Shown: piece after piece, positions 1 through 5,776 of the stretch
Layout of the letters: each line of letters opens with the position of its first letter
Position numbering within the stretch: position 1 is the first letter of the stretch
DNA from: an uncultured Pseudanabaenaceae cyanobacterium
GTDB taxonomy: Bacteria > Cyanobacteriota > Cyanobacteriia > PCC-9006 > JAAUQQ01
DNA: 5,782 nt
NCBI GenBank assembly: GCA_938015405.1
Contig: CALLPZ010000053.1
Location: 1-5,782 of the forward strand
Direction of reading: 5' to 3'
Made by a program: the position numbers and the translations under genes
Notes under the pieces: generated by a model
Databases searched by the model: none
What the model was told of the DNA's origin: nothing
Seen by the model: only the letters and a program-made list of their open reading frames with translations

Positions 1-467
1 GACAGGCGATAGCTCGTTTCTACATCGCTGGTTTTACCGAATAGAGAGATGTAGTAATCACCGACTCCAAAATCTCCGGTAATCACATCTTGCTCGATTC
101 CGCCGCGATAGGAGGCGCCAACTCGCTCGCCATTGGAGCGAAAAACCTGAAGATTGGCGTTGTCACTCAAGCCATCCAGAACAATTTCTAATGCTCCAGC
201 CTGGCTCTGGCTAAAGCTGAAATAATCTCTGCGATCGCCATTCACTCCGATCCAGTCTTCTACAACTGCCAGGCCTTTTTCAAAGGCTAATGGTGTGGCG
301 TTGGTTGCACTATCCCCACCAATATCTAGCGTGGGTGTGGGAGTGAGAAGTTGGGGAGATATCTCTCCAGAGCCTAATCCATAAGGGTTTTGGCCCTGAG
401 TTACAGGACAGTCGCAGTCATCTGCGCTAGTGTGGCTGAACTGGAGAAGCTTGAGAGAATCTGTCAC
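1..467 (-). CDS. PPC-domain exported-type protein, N-terminal part (3' end beyond window)
   Basis: The minus strand is open from the left edge to a TAA at about 504, giving 155 codons from the GTG at 467. Residues 47-155 resemble a bacterial pre-peptidase C-terminal (PPC) domain: the segment DYFSFSQSQAGALEIVLDGL is followed by LSDNANLQVFRSNGERV and ends with GDYYISLFG and SYRL, the usual beta-sandwich pattern of this family. PPC domains normally sit in secreted proteases or other extracellular cyanobacterial proteins; the rest of this protein lies outside the window, so its activity is unknown. Residues 17-21 (DCDCP) hold two cysteines, and a Pro/Thr-rich linker (TPTPT) precedes the domain. 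No signal peptide is visible. The start is doubtful: there is no in-frame ATG and no clear ribosome binding site before the GTG, while an ATG at 516 lies in another frame (see findings). A HIP1 site lies inside the gene at 231. I am confident of the domain, less so of the start. Confidence 0.7.
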   Translation of the reverse strand, partial: MTDSLKLLQFSHTSADDCDCPVTQGQNPYGLGSGEISPQLLTPTPTLDIGGDSATNATPLAFEKGLAVVEDWIGVNGDRRDYFSFSQSQAGALEIVLDGLSDNANLQVFRSNGERVGASYRGGIEQDVITGDFGVGDYYISLFGKTSDVETSYRL

Positions 468-614
468 GAAAGAAATTCCATATCGGTAGTTGCTCTCTAT
501 AAATTAGGGAACTCATAGCAGAATTACTTCCGGGTGAATAAGGAGCTTATAAGTCAATTTTTGATGAAGAAATTGAATAGAGAATAATAACTTTAATATC
601 GCTTTATAAATTGC

Positions 615-643
615 TTGAATGAGCCTATTTTATTTTTTATAAA
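615..643 (+). promoter_or_regulatory. predicted sigma-70 type promoter
   Basis: TTGAAT (615-620) and TATAAA (638-643) are separated by exactly 17 bases. They match the -35 consensus at 4 of 6 positions and the -10 at 5 of 6, so transcription would start near 650. The next good plus-strand gene is the amidohydrolase at 1084, giving a leader of about 430 nt. The local DNA is very AT-rich, so a chance match is possible. No transcript evidence is available. Confidence 0.45.
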
Positions 644-722
644 GAAACTGAAATTGGGATTTTTGTTGTGCCCTAGACTGTGGCTTACTAAGCCAGAACA
701 CTTGAATTTTAGTCATATCTAG

Positions 723-748
723 ATGTCTCATCAGTACGGATGAGGCAT
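723..748 (+). repeat. 10-bp inverted repeat (hairpin) at the ATG of a small frame
   Basis: ATGTCTCATC (723-732) pairs with GATGAGGCAT (739-748) around a 6-nt loop, AGTACG. Nine pairs are Watson-Crick and one is a G-U wobble in plus-strand RNA. No T-run follows on either strand, so it does not look like an intrinsic terminator. The right arm contains the A and T of the ATG at 747. It could be a leader hairpin or a protein-binding palindrome. Confidence 0.5.
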
Positions 749-1083
749 GGCTGAACTCCTTTCGGGTAAGCGTTTGGAGATGTTTTCGGGGGAAATGCCT
801 AGGCTGGGCGAAATTCTTCTGAGTGACCTCTTGGAGGTGATTTCAGCGATCCCTGAAATCTCTGGTTCAAAATCTCGGAACAATACTTCCGTTAGAGATA
901 TAAATCGCTTACCTTCAGTATCTTTCGTTCTCCAGTTGAGCCGTACAGGGGGTCGAGGAACAGGTGGTGAGATGTTACATCTGCCGACATAATCTGTAGG
1001 TCATCCCCGGGAATTCACCATGTGCGGGGGGCCAGCACGATATTCTATGGACATATCCAAAGTTGCTGGGTCTCTGACCACTT

Positions 1084-2268
1084 ATGCTTGCCAAGATTAA
1101 GGCGATCGCCGAAAAGTTATCCCCTCGCCTCATCGATATTCGTCGCCACATCCATGCCCATCCAGAGCTGAGCGGCAATGAGCATCAAACTGCTGCTTAC
1201 ATTGCTGGGGTGCTGTCTTCCTGCGGACTCCATGTCCAAGAATCAGTTGGGCGAACGGGCCTGCTAGCAGAGCTGCCGGGGAGTGGCCAAGATAAGCGCC
1301 TGCTCGCGGTACGCGCAGATATGGATGCCTTACCCATTGAGGAGCATACGGGCCTGGCCTTTTCTTCGCGGCAGCAGGGTATTATGCATGCCTGTGGTCA
1401 CGATGTTCATACAACTGTTGGCTTGGGTACGGTCATGGTTTTGGCGGAGCTGGGCTTACAGCTGCCGGGAACTGTGCGCTTCTTGTTTCAGCCTGCTGAG
1501 GAGATTGCCCAGGGTGCCAAATGGATGGTGACCGATGGGGCCATGGCGGGTGTGGATTCGATCTTTGGACTCCATGTGTTTCCCTCTATCCCTGCGGGCA
1601 AGGTGGGCATTCGCTACGGTGCCTTGACCGCTGCAGCTGATGATATTGAAATCACGATTACGGGGGAGTCGGGCCATGGTGCACGCCCCCATGAAGCCAT
1701 CGATGCCATTTGGATTGCCTCCCAGGTCGTCACGACGTTGCAGCAGGCCATTAGCCGCACTCAAAATCCCTTACATCCCGTGGTTTTAACCTTCGGTACG
1801 ATCAAGGGAGGGCGGGCTTCTAATGTGATTGCAGATCAGGTGACCCTGACGGGAACAGTGCGTTGCCTCCATCGTTCAACCTATAAGGATATTCCCGGTT
1901 GGATCGAGGGATTGGTGGCGGATATTTGTCGAACCCATGGAGCGAAGTATCACTTCAAGTACAAGCGGCTGGTGCCCTCGGTGCAAAATGACGATCGCCT
2001 CACTCAAATTGTCCAATCTGTTGTGGAAGAGAGCTTTGGTAAGCATGCCGTCCAGAACCTGCGTGAACCCTCCCTAGGCGCAGAGGACTTTTCTGTGTAT
2101 TTGGACCATGCGCCAGGCACGATGTTTCGCCTCGGCGTGGGCTTCACGGATCGGGAGAACTATCCTCTCCACCATCCTAAGTTTGATGTGGATGAGCAAT
2201 GTTTACTGATGGGGGTGACGACCATGGCTGCATCGGTCTATCAATATTGGCAAAGTGATGTGAGTTAG
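1084..2268 (+). CDS. M20 family metallo-amidohydrolase (N-acyl-amino-acid hydrolase type)
   Basis: This complete 394-residue protein has the usual length for M20D peptidase-like amidohydrolases, cytoplasmic enzymes that hydrolyse the amide bond of N-acyl or otherwise conjugated amino acids with a two-metal centre. Motifs appear in family order: RRHIHAHPELSGNE (20-33), RADMDALPIEE (77-87), MHACGHDVH (101-109), FQPAEE (135-140), SGHGARPHEAIDA (196-208), GGRASNVIAD (242-251) and LGAEDF (331-336). Expected metal ligands are Cys104, His106, Glu140, His164 and His363 of LHHP, with Glu139 as the general base. The dimerisation domain spans roughly 180-295. There is no signal peptide. The ATG at 1084 is the first possible start, since an in-frame TGA lies at 1075; no good ribosome binding site precedes it. 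A HIP1 site sits at codons 7-9. The family contains carboxypeptidases, aminoacylases and auxin-conjugate hydrolases, so the true substrate cannot be read from sequence. No operon partner is visible: the upstream gene diverges and the downstream gene converges. Confidence 0.95.
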   Translation: MLAKIKAIAEKLSPRLIDIRRHIHAHPELSGNEHQTAAYIAGVLSSCGLHVQESVGRTGLLAELPGSGQDKRLLAVRADMDALPIEEHTGLAFSSRQQGIMHACGHDVHTTVGLGTVMVLAELGLQLPGTVRFLFQPAEEIAQGAKWMVTDGAMAGVDSIFGLHVFPSIPAGKVGIRYGALTAAADDIEITITGESGHGARPHEAIDAIWIASQVVTTLQQAISRTQNPLHPVVLTFGTIKGGRASNVIADQVTLTGTVRCLHRSTYKDIPGWIEGLVADICRTHGAKYHFKYKRLVPSVQNDDRLTQIVQSVVEESFGKHAVQNLREPSLGAEDFSVYLDHAPGTMFRLGVGFTDRENYPLHHPKFDVDEQCLLMGVTTMAASVYQYWQSDVS

Positions 2269-2297
2269 ACCGTTGCCGCGATTGGATCGAGGGATGC

Positions 2298-2327
2298 AGT
2301 AGGGACAAGTGATGACCTGCCCCTACC
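2298..2327. terminator. hairpin between convergent genes, probable bidirectional terminator or dispersed repeat
   Basis: GTAGGGACAAG (2299-2309) and CCTGCCCCTAC (2316-2326) form an 11-bp stem around a 6-nt loop. In minus-strand RNA every position pairs, with two G-U wobbles, and a further wobble extends it to 2298/2327. In plus-strand RNA the same positions give two A-C mismatches. The hairpin lies 30 bases past the amidohydrolase stop and 37 past the stop of the converging PEP-CTERM gene, a fitting place for transcription to end. The plus side is followed by T-rich DNA (2331-2350); the minus side has no T-run. It could instead be a short interspersed repeat. Confidence 0.45.
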
Positions 2328-2364
2328 TAGCCTCTTTACTTTCTCGTTTCTAGCCCGCTTGCCA

Positions 2365-3117
2365 CTATGCTGCTGCTTTCTTGCGTCGAGCCATGGTGCC
2401 GCCCATGATACCTAGCAGACCTAGCATCATCGTAGGCTCAGGTACAGCTTGGCTTTCGACCTCAAAGCCTGTAAAGCCACCTTCGCCACTGTGGAAGGAG
2501 TGGTTGTCGGTTTCGAAGCCGCCGCCATTGGCCTCGGAAATCACAATACGGTCAAAGAGCTCAGAAGCAGACTCGGAGTAGAAGTGAACGTAGCCATTGC
2601 CTTCATTGTTGTGTAAGTCAGAGTTGTGGCTAAAACCACCTTCAGCAATGATGCGTGCGGTGTCATAAGACTGCACGAGGGTGTCACCTTTGAAGAAAGA
2701 GAAGGTGTTGCCATCATCTGCAGCGCCCCAGTTGATGCCGAAGTAGTTCAGGTTCTCTTTGAGATCAATAACGACGTTGCTGCCTTTGAATGCAGTCAAA
2801 TAGTTAGAATCATTCTTTTCGCCATTTGCCCCAGTGGGTGCCCAGCGATTGGCGCGAGTCCCTGCATTGCTACCGGTCAAAGAATAGCTGGCAAAGCCTT
2901 CCGTGGGCATGCCATCGTTAAAGTCGACGTTGGTGGTTCCATCTAGACCATAGAACTCAGAAAAAGCGCCTTGATTGGTCTCTCCATTGGGACCTGCAAT
3001 ACCAGAGGTCATCTTGAAGGAAAAGGCTTGAGCAGGATTGCTTGCGGCGAGAACTGCAATTGCACCAAAAGCTAGTGCAGAGATAGCTTTGAGGCCCATT
3101 TTTTGAGAAACTTTCAT
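2365..3117 (-). CDS. PEP-CTERM sorting-domain protein (exported, exosortase substrate)
   Basis: From the ATG at 3117 the protein has 250 residues. Residues 1-31 form a classical signal peptide: basic start (MKVSQKMGLK), hydrophobic core and an AQA cleavage site before FSF. The C-terminus carries the PEP-CTERM tripartite signal: VPEP (225-228), a hydrophobic helix (229-243) and the basic tail RRKK (244-247). Exosortases cleave such tails and release or anchor the protein at the cell surface; no exosortase gene is in this window. The mature domain (32-220) is rich in Gly, Asn and Asp and contains NYFGINWGAADDGNTFSFF (124-142) and FDRIVISEANGGGFETDNHS (188-207), a pattern I associate with beta-sandwich cyanobacterial PEP-CTERM proteins of unknown role. 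The frame continues upstream to a GTG at 3180, but that would put 21 non-signal residues before the signal peptide, so I prefer 3117. There is no obvious ribosome binding site. The gene appears monocistronic, lying between a terminator upstream and a hairpin downstream. Confidence 0.92.
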   Translation of the reverse strand: MKVSQKMGLKAISALAFGAIAVLAASNPAQAFSFKMTSGIAGPNGETNQGAFSEFYGLDGTTNVDFNDGMPTEGFASYSLTGSNAGTRANRWAPTGANGEKNDSNYLTAFKGSNVVIDLKENLNYFGINWGAADDGNTFSFFKGDTLVQSYDTARIIAEGGFSHNSDLHNNEGNGYVHFYSESASELFDRIVISEANGGGFETDNHSFHSGEGGFTGFEVESQAVPEPTMMLGLLGIMGGTMARRKKAAA

Positions 3118-3312
3118 GATGTCTAGAGGTAAGAGTGAGAGAGTTGCCTGAACAGATGCAGGCCCTAAGAATCTACTCACTCCGGATTTGAATGGCCTCT
3201 AAAACTCAATTTCTTGATCTAAAGCCGGAATAACTTCAGTTCAACCTTTTCCGGTCAAAGCCTTCGGGAAAAAGCTAATCATCTGATCCGTACTTGTACT
3301 TTATTTGTGTTG
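3118..3312 (-). promoter_or_regulatory. upstream region of the PEP-CTERM gene
   Basis: Because a terminator at 3313-3356 ends transcription from upstream, the promoter of the PEP-CTERM gene should lie here. Reading the minus strand, two -35-like elements occur: TTGACC, followed 18 bases later by GTTATT, and TTGAAC, followed 17 bases later by TAGATC. Neither -10 is good. TTTTCC and GGAAAA can form a 6-bp hairpin around the TTTGACC element (about 3249-3274). I cannot place the start point with confidence. Confidence 0.3.
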
Positions 3313-3356
3313 AAAAAGATCCGAGACTCAGCCCATTGGCGTGGAATCTCCGGATC
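3313..3356 (-). terminator. intrinsic (Rho-independent) terminator
   Basis: Read on the minus strand, GATCCGGAGATTC (3356-3344) pairs with GAGTCTCGGATC (3329-3318), with a single bulged G and one G-U wobble. Inside it GCC pairs with GGC around an AATG tetraloop. Five Ts follow directly (3317-3313), giving the standard terminator form. On the plus strand the hairpin is not followed by Ts, so it acts in one direction. The nearest upstream minus-strand gene is the response regulator, whose stop is at 3697, about 340 nt away. Confidence 0.8.
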
Positions 3357-3696
3357 GTTCAGCATCCTTTCTGGGCGATCAATCTGCAATACCTAAGTGT
3401 TGTTTGAATCCCTGCCGAGAATAAGGCGTAATGGGTTCTAATACCGTGTAATCCCGAGGTCAGTTTGCGTAAAGGTGATCCATGGAAGTACGAATTGGTG
3501 ATTCGTGGCGGCCGATTTAGGTGCGGTATGCTCCCTGTGGGGCTGAGATGTGTTGTCCCAGGAGGCGGTTTGGCCCATGTTTGCTTCGCAGTCTGGTGCT
3601 GTTCTTTGATCTTTGGAGAACGCCAGGCTGATGCTTCCTCTCTAGAGCGTTGGCTGAGGCATGACTGAATCGCTGATGGCAAGTCTGGGCGATCGC
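3357..3696 (-). other. long 3' untranslated region or unrecognised small RNA
   Basis: These 340 bases lie between the response regulator stop and the terminator, so they should be transcribed on the minus strand. A 107-codon minus frame (3359-3682) and a 67-codon plus frame (3465-3668) are present, but neither has a recognisable domain, compositional support or a convincing ribosome binding site. A small hairpin, ACGAAT/ATTCGT with a 5-nt loop, lies at 3490-3506, and GTTCT/AGAAC at about 3601-3621 could pair. No tRNA fits: TTTGAATCC at 3413-3421 looks like a T-loop but its flanking stem does not pair. It may be a long 3' UTR or a separate small RNA ending at 3313. Confidence 0.45.
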
Positions 3697-5043
3697 CTAA
3701 GCAACTGCGCTCGCGGCCATGGGGGCGGGCTGATATTGCACATGTTTTTGCAGCACAGCCAAAACCTTCTCTGGGACAACGGGCTTGCCGAGGAAGTCAT
3801 TGGCACCGACCATCTTGGCTCGCACTCGGTCTACCACACCGTCATTGCCCGTGAGAATTGCAATGGGAGTTTCCTTGAGACTGGAGACGCGACGGATTTG
3901 ACCACAGAGCTCGTAGCCATTGATCACGGGCATGATCAGGTCGAGGAAAATGAAGTCTGGTTTGCGACGCATCAAGATGGACAGTGCCTGGATGGGGTCC
4001 TGAATGCTCAAGACTTGATAGCCCAGTGGCACGAGGACTTGCTCGAGGATGTAGCCCACCTGGGGACTGTCGTCGATGCAGACGATGAGTGGCCCGGTGT
4101 TGGTGGTTGCTGTGGGCTCAGCGTTCCCGCCAGGGGCACTTGTACCCGCCTCTTTCCAGGCTTCTGAGCCGCTGGGCGGGGGGGGAGCTGCTGGGCTGGG
4201 AGGTTTCTCGCGACGATCGCTAGGCACGGCTGTATCTCGGCGATCGCTGCCTCGGCGATCGCCCCCGGATGACTTGGGGACCGGGGCGGGGAAGTCCGCA
4301 ATGGGTTGAAAGGCCAGCAGGTTCTTCTCCACATAGGGACGGAGGAAGAGGGCAAGGTCCGTGAGGGACTGACGCTTAATCAGGGCAATGTCCCGTAGGG
4401 CAGATTTGCCGGTTAGGGCGCTGACCAGGGTGACGTACATTTGGGGAGAGGCATGTTTCTTCAACACCTCATGGGAGGTAATCACCGGTGCAAAGTTGGG
4501 TGAGTAGTCGCCTAATCCCCCGAGTTGCCAAGCTTTGAGCATATTGCGGGCTTGGCTCATGAAATCATCAGGCGTGCCCAGGACCGTCACCGGGGAATCG
4601 TCGATGTTTTGCTGACTGATGTTGCAGCCCATTTGAGTAATGTAGGCCGAGGCTTGCAGCACATCAAAGAGGACTTCGGTAATGTTGGTTTCGATCGCCC
4701 GCTGAACGTCTTCGCGCTTGAGGCGGTTGCGCTTGAGTAAGACGCTGAGGACGAGGTGCTCCCATTGGGGGGGGAGGACTTTCTCGCGCATTTGAATGCT
4801 GGCAGGGGAAATGCCCAATTGCCGTAGCACTCGATGCCAGCGGCGAAAGCGGTGCTCACCGCCCGAGGCCCAGACAATGCGGCCTAGCTGAAAATACAGA
4901 TCCCACTGCTGGCCCGATTGGGTCACCAGATTGAGGCGTCCGTTAATCTCCGACTGGATCACCTGTTGGATGATACCTGTGAGCTGCAGCGGATTGGTGC
5001 CAGGATTAAGCGGATATACCGTCTCTGTAGAGGCGCTAGTCAT
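3697..5043 (-). CDS. PatA-like response regulator (DUF4388/PATAN plus CheY-type receiver)
   Basis: From the ATG at 5043 the protein has 448 residues. The N-terminal part (about 15-245) matches the PatA N-terminal/DUF4388 type, with NPLQLTGIIQQVIQSEINGR (17-36), WDLYFQLGRIVWASGG (47-62) and EHRFRRW (63-69). A low-complexity linker rich in Pro, Ser, Gly and Arg follows (about 252-316). The receiver domain (318-436) is complete: acidic pair Asp324-Asp325, phosphoacceptor Asp368 in FLDLIMP, Thr398 in LTG and Lys420 in GKP. No DNA-binding output domain is present. In cyanobacteria this family includes PatA (heterocyst pattern) and PixE/PixG-type CheY proteins that control type IV pilus motility, so a role through protein contacts is likely, but which pathway is unknown. 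No histidine kinase, CheW or pilus gene is adjacent. The frame continues upstream to GTG codons at 5100 and 5106, adding an Arg-rich, unconserved-looking stretch; GTG 5100 has a G-rich stretch at ribosome binding site distance, so the start remains open. A HIP1 site overlaps the bases just past the stop. Confidence 0.93.
   Translation of the reverse strand: MTSASTETVYPLNPGTNPLQLTGIIQQVIQSEINGRLNLVTQSGQQWDLYFQLGRIVWASGGEHRFRRWHRVLRQLGISPASIQMREKVLPPQWEHLVLSVLLKRNRLKREDVQRAIETNITEVLFDVLQASAYITQMGCNISQQNIDDSPVTVLGTPDDFMSQARNMLKAWQLGGLGDYSPNFAPVITSHEVLKKHASPQMYVTLVSALTGKSALRDIALIKRQSLTDLALFLRPYVEKNLLAFQPIADFPAPVPKSSGGDRRGSDRRDTAVPSDRREKPPSPAAPPPPSGSEAWKEAGTSAPGGNAEPTATTNTGPLIVCIDDSPQVGYILEQVLVPLGYQVLSIQDPIQALSILMRRKPDFIFLDLIMPVINGYELCGQIRRVSSLKETPIAILTGNDGVVDRVRAKMVGANDFLGKPVVPEKVLAVLQKHVQYQPAPMAASAVA
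4236..4265 (-). repeat. two tandem 15-bp HIP1-containing repeats in the linker
   Basis: CTCGGCGATCGCTGC (4236-4250) is followed directly by CTCGGCGATCGCCCC (4251-4265), differing at only two bases. Each holds one complete HIP1 octamer, GCGATCGC. The unit is five codons long, so the response regulator frame is kept and the linker reads GDRRGSDRR. A third, 7-of-8 match to HIP1 at 4213-4220 encodes another SDRR in the same linker. Confidence 0.85.
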
Positions 5044-5101
5044 AAAGCAAGCACGATAGATGCGATGGTCACGCCAGCGAGAAGTTGCACTGGGGGTCAC
5101 G

Positions 5102-5136
5102 ACCACCCCCTAGGGGACTCAGCCCTGAGGGGTGGT
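5102..5136 (-). promoter_or_regulatory. GC-rich nested inverted repeat in the response regulator leader
   Basis: ACCACCCC (5136-5129 on the minus strand) pairs perfectly over 8 bp with GGGGTGGT (5109-5102). Between and overlapping these arms lie a perfect 10-bp palindrome, CCCCTAGGGG (5107-5116), and CTCAG/CTGAG (5118-5122/5125-5129), which would be alternative folds. The right arm overlaps the GTG at 5106 and the G-rich stretch in front of the GTG at 5100. It could be an RNA control element, an operator or a 5' stabilising hairpin. Confidence 0.55.
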
Positions 5137-5143
5137 GCTCCTC

Positions 5144-5149
5144 TTTATA
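5144..5149 (-). promoter_or_regulatory. candidate -10 element for the response regulator gene
   Basis: TATAAA is read on the minus strand and matches the -10 consensus at 5 of 6 positions. No -35 hexamer is visible 16-18 bases upstream, so if used it would need an activator or a sigma factor with relaxed -35 needs. Transcription would start near 5137, right at the inverted repeat, leaving a leader of about 94 nt to the ATG at 5043. Confidence 0.35.
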
Positions 5150-5217
5150 AGGTGCCCGCGAAAAACCAGGCGCAAACACCGTGAAATATCGGGAGTTGTC
5201 TTTCTTCTGGCTTCTGT

Positions 5218-5242
5218 TCACGACCGGATGGAGTGGCCGTGA
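5218..5242 (-). repeat. 8-bp hairpin after the membrane protein gene
   Basis: TCACGGCC and GGTCGTGA, read on the minus strand, form an 8-bp stem with one G-U wobble around a 9-nt loop. It lies 28 bases past the stop of the membrane protein gene. No T-run follows, so it is at best a weak terminator, and read-through into the response regulator gene is possible. Confidence 0.4.
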
Positions 5243-5269
5243 TGACTGAGCTAGCGTGGGGTAGTTGTT

Positions 5270-5776
5270 CTATCTACCATCGAACCAGGCATAGATTTGA
5301 TCTACGAGCCAGGTGCCTTCTTGCCAGCTGAGGCTGGTGTTGATGGGAATATCTCGCTGTTGGGTTTGGATGACGAGGGTGCGGTGATTGCTTTGGAGAC
5401 GGCCCAAACGGGTGCGGTGCTCGCTGGTTGCTGTCTCGTCCTGAGGATTTTGCGGACCCATGGAACCACGGAGGCTGCCATTATTCTGGGCTCGCTTGGG
5501 GGATTGCACGGTGTGAAACACCTGGTGGACCCAGCCGCTGGTATTGCGCCGACCGAGGCGGAGGAGATAGCCCCCCAGTTGCTTGCCGAGGCTAAACCGG
5601 ATGTCGTGGCCCCGGCGTTCGAAGCGCAGGACCTGGGGAGTGGCGAGGAAAATGCCCAGCAAGGTGAAGAGTAAGCAGAAGGGCAGGGTGACGGAGCTGG
5701 TGAGTAGGCTCCAAATGCTGAAGCCGACGCCCAGCACCGCAAAGACGTAGCCCAGTTCTTCGCCGGGCATTTCCAC
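5270..5776 (-). CDS. hypothetical inner-membrane protein with two transmembrane helices
   Basis: The frame gives 168 residues from the GTG at 5776. Residues 9-27 (YVFAVLGVGFSIWSLLTS) and 30-47 (TLPFCLLFTLLGIFLATP) are hydrophobic helices joined by a very short turn, so both ends should face the same side. The remaining 120 residues are soluble, with a basic stretch after the helices (RFERRGHD, GRRNTSG), a polar low-complexity middle rich in Gln, Asn, Arg and Thr (about 90-130), and a C-terminal part containing IQTQQRDIPINTSLSWQEG and WLVDQIYAWF. By the positive-inside rule the tail is probably cytoplasmic. I do not recognise a catalytic motif or family. An ATG at 5770 is also possible, and the frame is still open at the window edge (CTC CTA before the GTG), so the gene may start beyond it. 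It reads in the same direction as the response regulator, 226 bases upstream of it, but a shared operon is uncertain. Confidence 0.8.
   Translation of the reverse strand: MEMPGEELGYVFAVLGVGFSIWSLLTSSVTLPFCLLFTLLGIFLATPQVLRFERRGHDIRFSLGKQLGGYLLRLGRRNTSGWVHQVFHTVQSPKRAQNNGSLRGSMGPQNPQDETATSEHRTRLGRLQSNHRTLVIQTQQRDIPINTSLSWQEGTWLVDQIYAWFDGR

Larger units (their letters stand above)
517..1083. other. long gap with leader-type signals, no convincing gene
   Basis: This 567-base stretch separates two divergent genes. Its first 200 bases are AT-rich and contain a plausible plus-strand promoter at 615-643. Small hairpins follow at 681-695 (TGGCTT/AAGCCA, 3-nt loop) and 723-748, and CCCCG (1005-1009) can pair with CGGGG (1025-1029). 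An 81-codon frame starts at the ATG at 747 and ends at 992. It has no properly spaced ribosome binding site (GAGG is only 2 nt before the ATG), no domain I recognise and no membrane segment, so I do not call it a gene. It might be a small unrecognised protein or the decayed end of an old gene. Confidence 0.5.

Noticed and set aside
747..992. 81-codon plus-strand frame as a gene
   Set aside because: There is no spaced ribosome binding site, no recognisable domain and its ATG lies in a hairpin; kept only as part of the gap description.
3118..3180. Upstream GTG start for the PEP-CTERM protein
   Set aside because: It would place 21 residues without signal peptide character before a perfect signal peptide that begins at the ATG at 3117.
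3180..3355. Octamer CTCCGGAT repeated at 3180 and 3348 as paired regulatory sites
   Set aside because: There are only two copies 168 bases apart, and the second is part of the terminator stem, which explains it.
3400..3430. T-loop-like TTTGAATCC suggesting a tRNA
   Set aside because: The flanking bases do not form a T-stem and no acceptor or anticodon arm could be assembled around it on either strand.
3359..3682. 107-codon minus-strand frame between the response regulator and the terminator
   Set aside because: Its composition looks like chance translation (many Ser, Pro, Arg and His, no core pattern) and it has no domain or credible start signal.
3661..4167. 168-codon plus-strand frame opposite the response regulator
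   Set aside because: It is antisense to the well-supported receiver domain and is explained by that gene's codon use.
5297..5674. 125-codon plus-strand frame opposite the membrane protein
   Set aside because: It is an antisense shadow; the minus-strand protein has clear transmembrane helices, and the plus frame has no supporting motif.
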